From Heyndrickxia vini (GTDB lineage Bacteria; Bacillota; Bacilli; Bacillales; Bacillaceae_C): a DNA stretch of 64,000 nt. The first letter of the stretch is position 1, and the number at the start of each line of letters is the position of its first letter. The notes below the pieces were generated by a model. It saw nothing but the letters and a program-made list of their open reading frames with translations, was not told the origin of the DNA and ran no database searches. Shown in pieces: positions 50,586 through 59,301 of this stretch. The stretch lies in contig NZ_CP065425.1 in the NCBI RefSeq assembly GCF_016772275.1, forward strand, positions 3,068,653-3,132,652, given 5' to 3'. Made by a program: the position numbers and the translations under genes.

Positions 50586-51338
50586 TTATGGCAAAATAGC
50601 AAAAGAACGGACAGGAAAACCAGTTGCCTTCTCAGGCTTTGGACTAATATTGAAAATAACCGCTCCTTTGGCCGGCAGCTTATCTAGGTTCGTTAACAAT
50701 TCAACTTGAAATGTATCTTGCTCAAGCACATAGTATTCACCAACGAGGGAACCATTTTTGCGATAATCAACAGAAGCATCTGTATCAAATGTTTCGTGTC
50801 CGACAGCTTTAATCTTTCTTTCTTCAAATAAAAATGTTAAGGCTTCAATTCCCCATCCAGGTGTGTGACTATTTCCCTCCTCATCTTTATTTTCAAATGC
50901 CTCCTTATCAGGCCAACGCTTGCCCCAGTCAGTGCGTAAAGCCACAAATGTTCCTGCTTCAATTTTTCCATGTTCCTCTTCAAACGCTAAGATATCTTCA
51001 ACGGATAAGATAAAGTCATGATCATCTGCTACTTCCCGCGATTTATCAATCACGATAAGGGGCAAAACGAGTTCTTTTAACTCAAGCTCCTCAAGGTAAC
51101 GTTTGTTGCGAACGAAATGGATCGGGGCATCAATATGTGTTCCGTATTGACCTGGGAACTGGAAACTTTGCGCAAAAAAGCCATCATCGTGGGTGAAAAG
51201 TGATTTGAATTCCGCATCGTCAAAAGCTGAAAAATGTGGAGAAGCGGGTCCAAACGTATGTGTGAGATCGACCCATTCTTTCTTTTGCAACACCTCAAAT
51301 GCTTTCAAAAGCTCATTGTCTGTTTTTACTGTTGACAT
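50586..51338 (-). CDS. cyclase-family protein (kynurenine formamidase-like fold)
   Basis: The 250-residue product has the metal-dependent cyclase/KynB signature: WVDLTHTFGPASPHFSAFD near the start, QYGTHIDAPIHFVRNKRYLEELELKELVLPLIVID (the HxxxxxDxxxH metal motif), GTFVALRTDWGKRWPDKEAFE, and GHETFDTDAS (last His ligand). Enzymes of this fold hydrolyse amides or esters such as formylkynurenine. Here the gene is the first after a SAM-I riboswitch and is followed by a methionine synthase-like gene, so it probably serves sulfur amino acid or one-carbon metabolism. The reaction is unknown. Confidence 0.85.
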   Translation of the reverse strand: MSTVKTDNELLKAFEVLQKKEWVDLTHTFGPASPHFSAFDDAEFKSLFTHDDGFFAQSFQFPGQYGTHIDAPIHFVRNKRYLEELELKELVLPLIVIDKSREVADDHDFILSVEDILAFEEEHGKIEAGTFVALRTDWGKRWPDKEAFENKDEEGNSHTPGWGIEALTFLFEERKIKAVGHETFDTDASVDYRKNGSLVGEYYVLEQDTFQVELLTNLDKLPAKGAVIFNISPKPEKATGFPVRSFAILP

Positions 51339-51372
51339 TAAATCACCTCATATATAATTTTTAAATATACTA

Positions 51373-51403
51373 AAAACCCCTCTTCTAGAAAACAGAAGAG
51401 GGG
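51373..51403 (-). terminator. riboswitch expression-platform terminator
   Basis: On the minus strand ACCCCTCTTCT..AGAAGAGGGGT is followed by TTTTTAG. It lies between the SAM aptamer and the cyclase start, the standard S-box arrangement. Confidence 0.9.
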
Positions 51404-51423
51404 TGAATAAACGAATACATTAC

Positions 51424-51535
51424 CTGCTCCTCTTATCTTCTAGCCCTACGCTACTGGAATTGGCACAGTACTTAAAAAAGTCCGCTGCCGAGGCATCAAA
51501 GGGCCAGTCCCTCCACCTCTCTGGATAAGAAAAAT
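51424..51535 (-). promoter_or_regulatory. SAM-I (S-box) riboswitch
   Basis: The minus strand reads TCTTATCCAGAGAGGTGGAG, GGACTGGCCC, TTTGATGCCTCGGCAGC, TGTGCCAATTCCAGTAG and, closing P1, AGATAAGAGG. All conserved S-box segments are present in order: the P1 strands CTTATC/GATAAG, the kink-turn bases, GGACTGGCCC, CCTCGGCA and GTGCCAATTCC. A terminator follows. High S-adenosylmethionine is expected to switch off the cyclase/methionine synthase operon. Confidence 0.96.
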
Positions 51536-51741
51536 TCGAAATATTAAGTTATGGAATTTACTATACAATTTGGAAATGGATTTGTCAACATGAATGGATA
51601 AAGTATTTGATATGGCATGCTTAGAAAGATTAACATTTAAATAGAATAAGCCTGCTGAAAACGAAGGAAAAGCAGCCTTGAACAAGTATGATTACTGGTT
51701 CTATGACTGTTTTTTTGTCGTAGAGTTTTTGAATATTGTTT

Positions 51742-52395
51742 AAGAGGAACTTGATCAACATAATTAAAAGAAGAAGTACTTCATAAAGTGTATAGGAGGT
51801 ACTTGATTAACTTATTTAAAAGAAAAAGTACCTCATAGAGCGTTTAGGAGGTACTTGAGTAACAGGATTAAAAGAAGAAGTACTTCATAGAGCGTTTAGG
51901 AGGTACTTGAGTAACAGGATTAAAAGAAAAAGTACTTCATAGAGCGTTTATGAGGTACTTCATTAACTTATTTAAAAGATGAAGTACCTCATAAAGCGTT
52001 TAGGAGGTACTTGATCAACAGGATTAAAAGAAGAAGTACCTCATAAAGCGTTTAGGAGGTACTTGAGTAACAGGATTAAAAGAAAAAGTACTTCATAGAG
52101 CATTTAGGAGGTACTTGATTAACTTATTTAAATGAAGAAGTACCTCATAAAGCGTTTAGGAGGTACTTGATCAACAGGATTAAAAGAAGAAGTACCTCAT
52201 TAAGCGTTTAGGAGGTACTTGATCAACAGGATTAAAAGAAGAAGTACTTCATAAAGCGTTTAGGAGGTACTTAATCAACAGGATTAAAAGAAGAAGTACC
52301 TCATTAAGCGTTTAGGAGGTACTTGATTAACTTATTTAAAAGAAGAAGTACCTCATAGACCGTTCAAAAGGTACTTGATCAGCAAAATTAAAAGA
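51742..52395. repeat. tandem array 5, 12-13 copies of a 52-bp hairpin unit
   Basis: Units read AGGAGGTACTTGATCAACAG / GATTAAAAGAAGAAGTACCT / CATAAAGCGTTT. Across each junction AAGTACCTC and GAGGTACTT pair as a 9-base stem with a loop of about a dozen bases, so every unit can form a hairpin in DNA or RNA. Two internal sub-types alternate (AACAGGATTAAAAG and AACTTATTTAAAAG). It lies between the S-box promoter region and the end of the dUTPase gene. 51536-51741 holds the riboswitch promoter and no gene. Confidence 0.93.
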
Positions 52396-52402
52396 AGATG
52401 TA

Positions 52403-52840
52403 TTACTTCGTTCCAGTAGAGCCATGCCCGCCTCGGTTTTCATTTCCAAGCGATACAACCTCAACTAGCTCTACCGTCGGCATTTTTTTCATGATTCGGA
52501 ACTGACAGATGCGGTCGTTCATTTCAATTACGGTATCTCTTAATGCGTACGCGGGGAAAAACCATTGATCTTGGTCGCCTTTATACGATTCGTCAATGAC
52601 TCCCATGGAATTCGTTTGGATGATTCCAAAATTCTTGAACGTACTTGAACGGGGTACGACATGTGCTTCATATCCTTCCGGAAGCTCCATTGCAACGCCA
52701 AGTGGAATTAGTTTGAATTCATCTTTTTTTAATTCGATGGTTTTTGCTGCACGTAAATCTAACCAGTCACCTTGGACAATTTTATCGATTTTTACTAAGT
52801 TTTCATCAAAATATTTAATCTTAATTTGTTGTGTTGACAT
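52403..52840 (-). CDS. dUTP diphosphatase
   Basis: The 145-residue enzyme hydrolyses dUTP to dUMP. It closely resembles the phage SPbeta YosS/B. subtilis YncF dUTPases: [54 protein letters not shown] (motifs 2 and 3) and the C-terminal arm [13 protein letters not shown] 52840 lies behind TAGAGGAGAAAAA; an upstream extension has no ribosome binding site. It follows nrdF by 65 bases and so joins dNTP synthesis with removal of dUTP. The trimeric enzyme acts in the cytosol. Confidence 0.92.
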   Translation of the reverse strand: MSTQQIKIKYFDENLVKIDKIVQGDWLDLRAAKTIELKKDEFKLIPLGVAMELPEGYEAHVVPRSSTFKNFGIIQTNSMGVIDESYKGDQDQWFFPAYALRDTVIEMNDRICQFRIMKKMPTVELVEVVSLGNENRGGHGSTGTK

Positions 52841-52905
52841 GTTTTTCTCCTCTACTTCTAAAGAATAGCGACGGGTTGCCCAAAAAGCCCCCATCGCTAA
52901 GCTGT

Positions 52906-53862
52906 TTAATAGTCATAATCTGTTTCTTTCATATCCTCAACGACTGAAAGTAAATAACCATTTCCCACCGTTGAGAAGAAATCGTGATTCGTTGTTCCGG
53001 TAGATAATCCATTAATAACAATCGGATTCACATCATCTGCTGTATCAGGGAATAGTGGTGATAAACCAAGATTCATTAATGCTTTATTGGCATTATAGCG
53101 AAGGAAAACTTTCACATCTTCCGTCCAGCCTACTTGGTCATATAAGGATTCTGTGTACTTCACTTCATTTTCATATAATTTATAAAGCAAAGAGTATGTC
53201 CAAGATTTGATCGCTTCTTTTTCCGAGTCTGTCAATTGCTCGAAGCCAATTTTAAACTTATATCCAATATAGGCCCCATGTGCCGATTCGTCTCTAATAA
53301 TTAACTTGATGACTTCTGCCACGTTAATTAATTTTGCTCTACCTAAATAATATAATGGTGTGTAAAAGCCGGAATAAAATAAAAATGATTCCAAAAAGAC
53401 ACTGGCTACTTTCTTCTCTAACGGAGTACCGTTTTGATATATTTCATCAATGATACGCGCCTTCGTTTGAAGAAAATCATCTTCTCTCGCCCATCTAAAA
53501 ATATCTTCAATTTCTTTTTTCGTATTGAGCGTGCTGAAAATCGATGAATAGCTTCGCGCATGCTCGGATTCCATAAATTGAATATTATTTAATACTGCAA
53601 TTTCATGCTGTGTTTTTGCGTCCTTCCGCAATGCATCAATCCCGTTCTCCGATTGGAGTGTATCGAGCATCGTTAGTCCGCCAAATACCTTTTCTACCAA
53701 ACGTTTCTCAGGATCAGGAAGTTTCGTCCAGTCGGATTTATCTTTAGACACAGGCATACGTGTCGATAGCCAGAATTGTTCTGTCAATTTCTCATACGTC
53801 ATTTTATCCATTATATCTTCAATATTATTCCAATTTATTGCATCATAATAATTCCATTCCAT
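52906..53862 (-). CDS. nrdF: class Ib ribonucleotide reductase small subunit NrdF
   Basis: The 318-residue subunit houses the Mn/Fe-tyrosyl radical cofactor. Metal ligands are visible in [23 protein letters not shown] and [16 protein letters not shown] (Glu/His pairs), and the radical region in [16 protein letters not shown]. The C-terminus ([13 protein letters not shown]) binds NrdE. It lies 18 bases behind nrdE. GGGGGGTAGACTCTAG serves as ribosome binding site. All catalytic positions appear intact. Confidence 0.94.
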   Translation of the reverse strand: MEWNYYDAINWNNIEDIMDKMTYEKLTEQFWLSTRMPVSKDKSDWTKLPDPEKRLVEKVFGGLTMLDTLQSENGIDALRKDAKTQHEIAVLNNIQFMESEHARSYSSIFSTLNTKKEIEDIFRWAREDDFLQTKARIIDEIYQNGTPLEKKVASVFLESFLFYSGFYTPLYYLGRAKLINVAEVIKLIIRDESAHGAYIGYKFKIGFEQLTDSEKEAIKSWTYSLLYKLYENEVKYTESLYDQVGWTEDVKVFLRYNANKALMNLGLSPLFPDTADDVNPIVINGLSTGTTNHDFFSTVGNGYLLSVVEDMKETDYDY

Positions 53863-53879
53863 CTAGAGTCTACCCCCCC

Positions 53880-56066
53880 TTAAATACTGCAAGATTCACA
53901 ATAGTTCGCACCAACTTCAGTTCCATCATCCGTATACGTTCTAATGTAATAAACTGATTTAATGCCTTTTTTCCATGCATAATTTCTCAAGATATTCAAA
54001 TCTCTTGTTGTTTTCTTCGTAGGATATTCGCTGTTTATTTTCCATTCATACATCCCATCTGGTAATTCAGATCTCATAAACAACGTCATACTTAAACCTT
54101 GATCGACATGCTTTTGTGCCGTTGCATACGTATCAATCACTTTTCGTTGATCGATATCATAGGCAGACTCATAGTATGGTAGTGTTTCGGTCGTTAAATA
54201 TGGTGCAGGATAATACACTTTCCCACGTTTTCCTTCGGTACGTTCCTCAATTCGTTGAGTAATCGGATGAATGGAGGCTGTTGCCTCGTTCACATATGAA
54301 ATCGATCCCGTCGGTGCAGTCGCAAGCCGGTAGGCATTGTATATTCCGTATTGCATGACGGATTCTTTTAATTGTTGCCAGTCTTTATGATGTGGAATAA
54401 AAATATCTTTAAATAGTTCTTTCACTTTTTCATGTTTAAATTCAAAATCCGGTTCGTTTAAATATTTATCAAAATATTCGCCTGTTGCGTATTTTGACTT
54501 TTCAAACTCATAGAACGTTTTACCCGTTTCGATTGAAATTTTATTACTTTCAACGAGGGTCCAATAGTTTAATAGCATGAAATAAATATCCGTAAATTCC
54601 AAGCTTTCAGGTGAGCCGTAATACATTTGATTTTTCGCTAAAAATCCATGTAAATTCATAGCTCCTAGACCAACCGAATGATACATGTCATTCCCGTTTT
54701 TCACCGAAGGAACGACATCGATACTCGAATGATCGGTTACGTATGTTAAAGCACGCAGCATCGTACGCACTGATTTTCCAAAGTCAGGTGAACCCATTAG
54801 ATTGGTAACATTGGTTGAACCTAAATTACAGCTGACATCATTCCCTAATTGCTCAAAGGTTTGGTCATTATTGATCATGGAATCCTTTTGTACTTGAAAA
54901 ATTTCCGTACATAGATTAGACATGATAATCGTTCCATCAATCGGATTCGCGCGATTCACATTATCAATATTAATGATATATGGATAGCCGCTTTCATTTT
55001 GAAGATTGCTTATTTCTGTTTCTAAATCTCTCGCTTTAATTTTTGATTTACGAATATGAGGATTTTCAACCATCCTGTCATATTCTTTCGTGATGTCTAT
55101 ATATGCAAATGGTTTTCCGTAAATTTTTTCAACATCATGCGGAGAAAATAAATACATATAATCATTGTTTTTAATTAATTCATAGAATTTATCCGGTACG
55201 ATGAGGCCAAGTGATAATGTTTTAATCCGCACTTTCTCATCAGCATTTTCTTTTCGAACAGATAAGAAGTCAACGATGTCAGGATGGAAAATATTTAAAT
55301 ACACGACACCTGCACCATCTCTCGCTCCACCTTGGTTGGCATAAGAAAAGGCATCCTCAAACATTTTCATCACGGGAACTACCCCATCAGCAAGTCCATA
55401 TACGCCTCTAATCGGATCATTATTCGCACGCAGATTCGATAAACTGATTCCAACTCCTCCGCCTAATTTGGATAATTGCAAAGCAGAGTTGATACTTCTG
55501 CCAATCGAATTCATATCATCGGAAACTGTTAAAAGGAAACACGAAACCATTTCCCCTGCTCTCTTTTTACCAATATTTAAAAATGTAGGGGTTGCCGGTT
55601 GATAACGCTGGTTGATTAATTCTTCCGCTAAGTCGAGTGCCAATTGTTCATTCCCATCAGCTATCGCAAGTGCATTAAAGGCCAGGCGATCTTCATATCT
55701 TTCTAAAAATCGATTCCCATCATCGGTTTTCATTGCATATTGGGAATAAAACTTATACGCCCCCATAAATGAACGGAAACGGAATTTTTTATTATAAATA
55801 CTTTTAAATACTTTTTTGACAAACTTGCGATCGTATTTATCTAGAAAATCGACTTTAATATAATCATTTTCAATTAAATAATCCAACTTTTCGTCTAATG
55901 AGTGAAAAAATACTGTATTAGGATTAACATATTCTAAAAAGTAAGCTTTAACAGCTGCCTTGTCTTTATCTAATTGGATCTTTCCATCTTTAGGTAGATT
56001 TAATAGATTGTTAAGGGTAAAATACGTATCCTCTTTGACCTTTTTACTTAATTCCGGTGCTAGCAA
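53880..56066 (-). CDS. nrdE: class Ib ribonucleotide reductase large subunit NrdE
   Basis: The 728-residue subunit reduces ribonucleoside diphosphates. It shows PATPTFLNIGKKRAGEMVSCFL with the first redox Cys, IMSNLCTEIFQ (N-C-E catalytic triad), CNLGSTNVTNLM (second redox Cys), TAPTGSISYVNEATASIHP, and the C-terminal CESCSI shuttle cysteines that are re-reduced by NrdH. The TTG start at 56066 lies behind AAAGGAAGTGAATC and overlaps the end of nrdI. The N-terminus lacks an ATP-cone, as usual for class Ib. Confidence 0.94.
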   Translation of the reverse strand: MLAPELSKKVKEDTYFTLNNLLNLPKDGKIQLDKDKAAVKAYFLEYVNPNTVFFHSLDEKLDYLIENDYIKVDFLDKYDRKFVKKVFKSIYNKKFRFRSFMGAYKFYSQYAMKTDDGNRFLERYEDRLAFNALAIADGNEQLALDLAEELINQRYQPATPTFLNIGKKRAGEMVSCFLLTVSDDMNSIGRSINSALQLSKLGGGVGISLSNLRANNDPIRGVYGLADGVVPVMKMFEDAFSYANQGGARDGAGVVYLNIFHPDIVDFLSVRKENADEKVRIKTLSLGLIVPDKFYELIKNNDYMYLFSPHDVEKIYGKPFAYIDITKEYDRMVENPHIRKSKIKARDLETEISNLQNESGYPYIINIDNVNRANPIDGTIIMSNLCTEIFQVQKDSMINNDQTFEQLGNDVSCNLGSTNVTNLMGSPDFGKSVRTMLRALTYVTDHSSIDVVPSVKNGNDMYHSVGLGAMNLHGFLAKNQMYYGSPESLEFTDIYFMLLNYWTLVESNKISIETGKTFYEFEKSKYATGEYFDKYLNEPDFEFKHEKVKELFKDIFIPHHKDWQQLKESVMQYGIYNAYRLATAPTGSISYVNEATASIHPITQRIEERTEGKRGKVYYPAPYLTTETLPYYESAYDIDQRKVIDTYATAQKHVDQGLSMTLFMRSELPDGMYEWKINSEYPTKKTTRDLNILRNYAWKKGIKSVYYIRTYTDDGTEVGANYCESCSI

Positions 56067-56424
56067 GTTGATTCACTTCCTTCTTAAAATAAATAACGTC
56101 TTCATCTGTCCCGCTAAATTCAAATGTAAAGAGTAATGGTTTCTGATATTTTTGGGCTAAATCCCGTGCATTAAAGCAATAATTATGATCAAAATTCAAA
56201 TTACCGCTGCCAACAAAGCCAACTAAATAGTCGAGGTTATTTTTATAGTTAAGAAATGAACTAATGATATCTGTAATATCGTCATCATAGGATGGGGCAA
56301 TCATAATAAAGGATTCATGGACCTCAAAAAGAGGATCCGAGTAGTTGATTTCAACAGATTCCAGCTCGGTCCTCTTTACGAAGCTTCTAACATTTCCAGT
56401 TAAGGAAAGATAAACAACTAACAT
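56044..56424 (-). CDS. nrdI: flavodoxin-like NrdI
   Basis: The 126-residue flavoprotein supplies superoxide or peroxide for Mn(III)-tyrosyl assembly in NrdF. Motifs: VYLSLTGNVRSFVKRT (FMN phosphate loop), IAPSYDDDITDIISSFL, and VGFVGSGNLNFDHNYCFNARDLAQKYQKPLLFTFEFSGT. It overlaps both nrdH (seven bases) and nrdE (23 bases), so translation is coupled. Confidence 0.93.
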   Translation of the reverse strand: MLVVYLSLTGNVRSFVKRTELESVEINYSDPLFEVHESFIMIAPSYDDDITDIISSFLNYKNNLDYLVGFVGSGNLNFDHNYCFNARDLAQKYQKPLLFTFEFSGTDEDVIYFKKEVNQLASTGIK

Positions 56425-56657
56425 TTAACAGCTAATGCTTTCAATTTATCTGGCTGAAAACCAGTAAATGGTTCCTGCCCCTCAACAATCACTACCGGCA
56501 TCTGACGCAAATTCAGTGTATTTACAACGTAATCAAAAGCATTCTCATCTTCTTCTACATTGAACGTTTCAAACTCAATTCCTTCCCCATTTAGAACTAC
56601 TTTTGTCATATCACATTGAGGACATCCATTTTTCGTATACACTGTTACTTTCGACAT
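56418..56657 (-). CDS. nrdH: glutaredoxin-like NrdH
   Basis: The 79-residue redoxin reduces the NrdE C-terminal cysteines. It has the CPQC active site in YTKNGCPQCDMTKVVL, the QMPVVIVEGQ cis-Pro loop and the GFQPDKL ending typical of NrdH. It is the first gene of nrdH-nrdI-nrdE-nrdF-dut. AGGCGGTAATAAA precedes the ATG. Confidence 0.92.
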   Translation of the reverse strand: MSKVTVYTKNGCPQCDMTKVVLNGEGIEFETFNVEEDENAFDYVVNTLNLRQMPVVIVEGQEPFTGFQPDKLKALAVKC

Positions 56658-56700
56658 TTTATTACCGCCTATCTACAATATTTTCGTCTATTAATATCTG

Positions 56701-56730
56701 ATTATAGCAATTTATGACGAGAATTTCATC
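56701..56730 (-). promoter_or_regulatory. possible nrd operon promoter
   Basis: A TATAAT box (complement of 56701-56706) lies about 45 bases before nrdH on the minus strand, with only a weak -35-like GATGAA 17 bases upstream. I could not see a clear pair of NrdR boxes. Confidence 0.35.
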
Positions 56731-56929
56731 CCATTAAGCTGCTAATTATTTTTTTGCAAAATTAGAAAGAAATACACTTGACAAAGGATTTTTTCAGAGG
56801 AAATAAAACAAAATAGGAATAATACTAGTGGTAGAGGGGAATCGGGGAAACCTTTTATAACTTTTTTTGTCACTCTAAACTTTGAAACTTACTTAAAGAA
56901 AAAAATATTTTGAGGAAATTATTTTTTGT

Positions 56930-56981
56930 GACAAGTGATTACAGGCAAGAAACTCTTCAATGAACCTGTAATCGTCTTGTC
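56930..56981. repeat. long interrupted inverted repeat between mscS end and nrd promoter
   Basis: GACAAG-TGATTACAGG and CCTGTAATC-GTCTTGTC pair over about 15 bases with a 19-base loop. It lies 35 bases past the mscS stop and may be its terminator, though the T-tail is poor. The rest of 56731-56929 is AT-rich with no gene. Confidence 0.6.
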
Positions 56982-57016
56982 TATTAAACCATGTAATCGT
57001 TCTTTACCTCTTTAGA

Positions 57017-58036
57017 TTATTTGCTCGCCATTTCCAATTTATTTTCATAAAATTGCTTATTTATTCTAAAGTTAATGTTACTTTTTATACTTGCAAGCTG
57101 ATTAGGATCAGCTATCATGATTGATAGTTCAAATTGAAGGTTGGTAGCCCCAAATCCAACAAAGTTCACAAATGGTTCCGGATCCAATAAGACTGCCGGT
57201 GAGACCAAGCTTTCCTCTCTTGCAATCTCCATAAGCAATTCTTTTACTTTTTCTGCATCGGTTCCAATATCAACAGTAAAAGGAATCGATATTCGAAGTC
57301 TAGGATCACTAAACGAACGGTTAACGACCTTTTCTCCTAAAAAATAGGAATTCGGAACAATAATGTGTTCGTTATTAACTGTTTTAATAATCGTCGCCCG
57401 CATATTAATTTTTTCAACGTCTCCAATAATATCATCGATAAGAACGCGATCCCCAACTTTTATTGGACGTTCAAACAGAATAATCACTCCGGAGATAAAG
57501 TTGGATGCAATGTTTTGCAGTCCAAACCCAATTCCGACACTGATGATGCTAGCAAACATCGTTAATGCACTTAGATTGATCCCCACTGTCGTTAGACTGA
57601 CAATAATCGCAATAATCATAATAGAATAATGTACAACTCGGTCAAATGTATATCTCGTGCCTTTATCTAAGTGGTATCGATTGTAAATCCCAGGCAATAA
57701 AACATTGGTTGAAATTTTTGAAAATCGACTGGCTAAAGAAATAATTAAAACAGCCACAATAATTAGGAATAGCGTTATATCCACTTTGCCGAATTTAAAA
57801 ATCTTGGCAAACATCCATTTAGCTTTTGAAAAATATAGAAGCAAAAAGATCAGTGTTCCATAAAAAGTAAACCAATTTACGATGCTTCTCAACGCAGCAT
57901 GACGTTTGGGAAGCTTTTTGAGAATCGAAAGAAGAATCCATCGCAATATCGACATTCCAATAACAACAGCTGCAATGATGATTAAGCTCATATAATTAAA
58001 AGCGTGAAGCCAATTTTTTAATGTTTGAATATCCAT
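57017..58036 (-). CDS. MscS-family mechanosensitive channel
   Basis: The 339-residue protein has four N-terminal membrane helices, then the pore-lining helix SALTMFASIISVGIGFGLQNIASNFISG and the beta domain entry IILFERPIKVGDRVLIDDIIGDVEKINMRATIIKT, followed by VPNSYFLGEKVVNRSFSDPRLRISIPF and a C-terminal alpha/beta domain. The GLQNxxSNFISGxxILFERP stretch is highly typical. It releases solutes on osmotic downshift. Close to B. subtilis YkuT-type length plus one helix. Monocistronic. Confidence 0.9.
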   Translation of the reverse strand: MDIQTLKNWLHAFNYMSLIIIAAVVIGMSILRWILLSILKKLPKRHAALRSIVNWFTFYGTLIFLLLYFSKAKWMFAKIFKFGKVDITLFLIIVAVLIISLASRFSKISTNVLLPGIYNRYHLDKGTRYTFDRVVHYSIMIIAIIVSLTTVGINLSALTMFASIISVGIGFGLQNIASNFISGVIILFERPIKVGDRVLIDDIIGDVEKINMRATIIKTVNNEHIIVPNSYFLGEKVVNRSFSDPRLRISIPFTVDIGTDAEKVKELLMEIAREESLVSPAVLLDPEPFVNFVGFGATNLQFELSIMIADPNQLASIKSNINFRINKQFYENKLEMASK

Positions 58037-58164
58037 GTTTTCACCTTCATTATTCTATGCAATTTTTCTTTAGTTGATTAAAGAGCAAACTCCTTGTATA
58101 TTCTAGCAAATAAATCTGAAAGAGGGATGGGTATAAAGTCTGTAAATAAAAGCATAAATAACAT

Positions 58165-58214
58165 AATTAGCACACAAAAGCTTGGGATATTTCCTTAGCT
58201 TTTGTGTGCTAATT
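58165..58214. repeat. perfect 18-bp inverted repeat
   Basis: AATTAGCACACAAAAGCT and AGCTTTTGTGTGCTAATT around a 14-base loop. It forms the left end of dispersed element copy 2; in copy 1 only one arm is present. Confidence 0.8.
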
Positions 58215-58445
58215 ACAAGTTCATTAGGCGCAAAATCGAGTTTGAATAAGCGGAGAATTTTCCCTTAATTAAGAAATAGAACTGAAAATACCTTAAATAG
58301 GCGGAAAGATTCCGGCTATTAACTCGAAAAACGTGAAAATGGGTGATTTTGCTTTGCTTAATCGGAAATCCTCCGCTTATATCCCCCGAACCGAGCCCGA
58401 GTCTGCCGGTTAACCGGAAAATCTCCGCTTATATTGATGATCTTT
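58165..58445 (+). repeat. dispersed intergenic element, copy 2 (about 280 bp)
   Basis: This is the better preserved copy of the element seen inverted at 5025-5325. Inside it ATAAGCGGAG and CTCCGCTTAT are inverted, as are several shorter CGGAAA / TTTCCG blocks, so a transcript could fold into a branched structure. No open frame of note. Flanks 58037-58164 and 58446-58555 hold nothing evident. Confidence 0.78.
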
Positions 58446-58555
58446 AGTTGCTCAAAAAGGAGATACTATTTGGTATGTTTCTCCACCTAAACTGAACTAT
58501 TTAATAACTGAAGTTAAAAGAAAAGTCATCACCATTTTATTTAGTCCACACTGCA

Positions 58556-59053
58556 TTAAGTCGTTGCTGCTGAGGAAGCTGCAGCATGGTCAGCCTTCAC
58601 ACAATCAATTGCGACAACAAGCGCAATCATGATCGCCTCCATCTCCTCATTCAATATTTGTACCTTGTAGCTATCGCCCCAAGTGAACCACTCCTTGCTC
58701 ACTTTACCGACCAGTTCACCGTGCTGTAATACATGAAAATCCATATCCCACCAATTTCCCTGCACTTCAATACCCGCTGAATCAATTGTATAGCGTGCTT
58801 TTAAGAAAGAAAACTCCTTCTTAATCGTTAACAACTCTTGACCATTCACCTCAACAAAAAACTTTGGCAAAAAGCTGAACGCCTTTTTCGTAATGAGCGC
58901 AATTTCATCCCTGGTAGTATTTAAAATGGAAAAAGTCTTTGGAACTTTCATAAAGCTCCCTTCCACGAAATAAACGTCCTTCCCCTGCTCATCCTTCACT
59001 GTAAATTTCCCACTTAGACTGAATACCTTTTGTTTTATATAAAATTGCTTCAT
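58556..59053 (-). CDS. YxjI/LURP-one-related protein
   Basis: The 165-residue product has the Tubby-like beta-barrel repeats of the LURP-one-related family: FYIKQKVFSLSGKFTVKDEQGKDVYFVEGSF, FSILNTTRDEIALITKKAFSFLPKFFVEVNGQELLTIKKEFSFLKARYTI, and WWDMDFHVLQHGELVGKVSKEWFTWGDSYKVQI, with a hydrophobic C-terminal helix (EAIMIALVVAIDCVKAD). It resembles B. subtilis YxjI. Such proteins are thought to bind membranes; function unknown. GGAGGCATCGT precedes the ATG. Confidence 0.83.
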   Translation of the reverse strand: MKQFYIKQKVFSLSGKFTVKDEQGKDVYFVEGSFMKVPKTFSILNTTRDEIALITKKAFSFLPKFFVEVNGQELLTIKKEFSFLKARYTIDSAGIEVQGNWWDMDFHVLQHGELVGKVSKEWFTWGDSYKVQILNEEMEAIMIALVVAIDCVKADHAAASSAATT

Positions 59054-59301
59054 ACGATGCCTCCTTTGATATAGGATATTACTATAAGTATATTATAGGT
59101 ATAGTTTAATCTTACATCACCATCTTAGTTTGTAGATGGAAAATTTTCCAAATCACTGAGGATTAAAAAAAGCTTTGGGCTGTACTATCTATGGACTGGC
59201 TTGGAGGTCGCCTTTCCATAGATTTCATCGTGAATTTTTAAAACCTTTTTGCTTATGTAACGTATACTTATTATCTAGTTTTTTAAGAAAGGGTGAAAGC
59301 G

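Noticed and set aside
8837-52395. CRISPR arrays
   Set aside because: Units follow head to tail and are similar along their whole length; there are no variable spacers and no cas genes in the window.
52403-56657. nrd-dut block as a piece of an SPbeta-like prophage
   Set aside because: The dUTPase resembles phage YosS and SPbeta carries nrdEF, but no phage structural, lysis or integrase genes or introns or inteins are present; a chromosomal nrdHIEF-dut operon explains the data.
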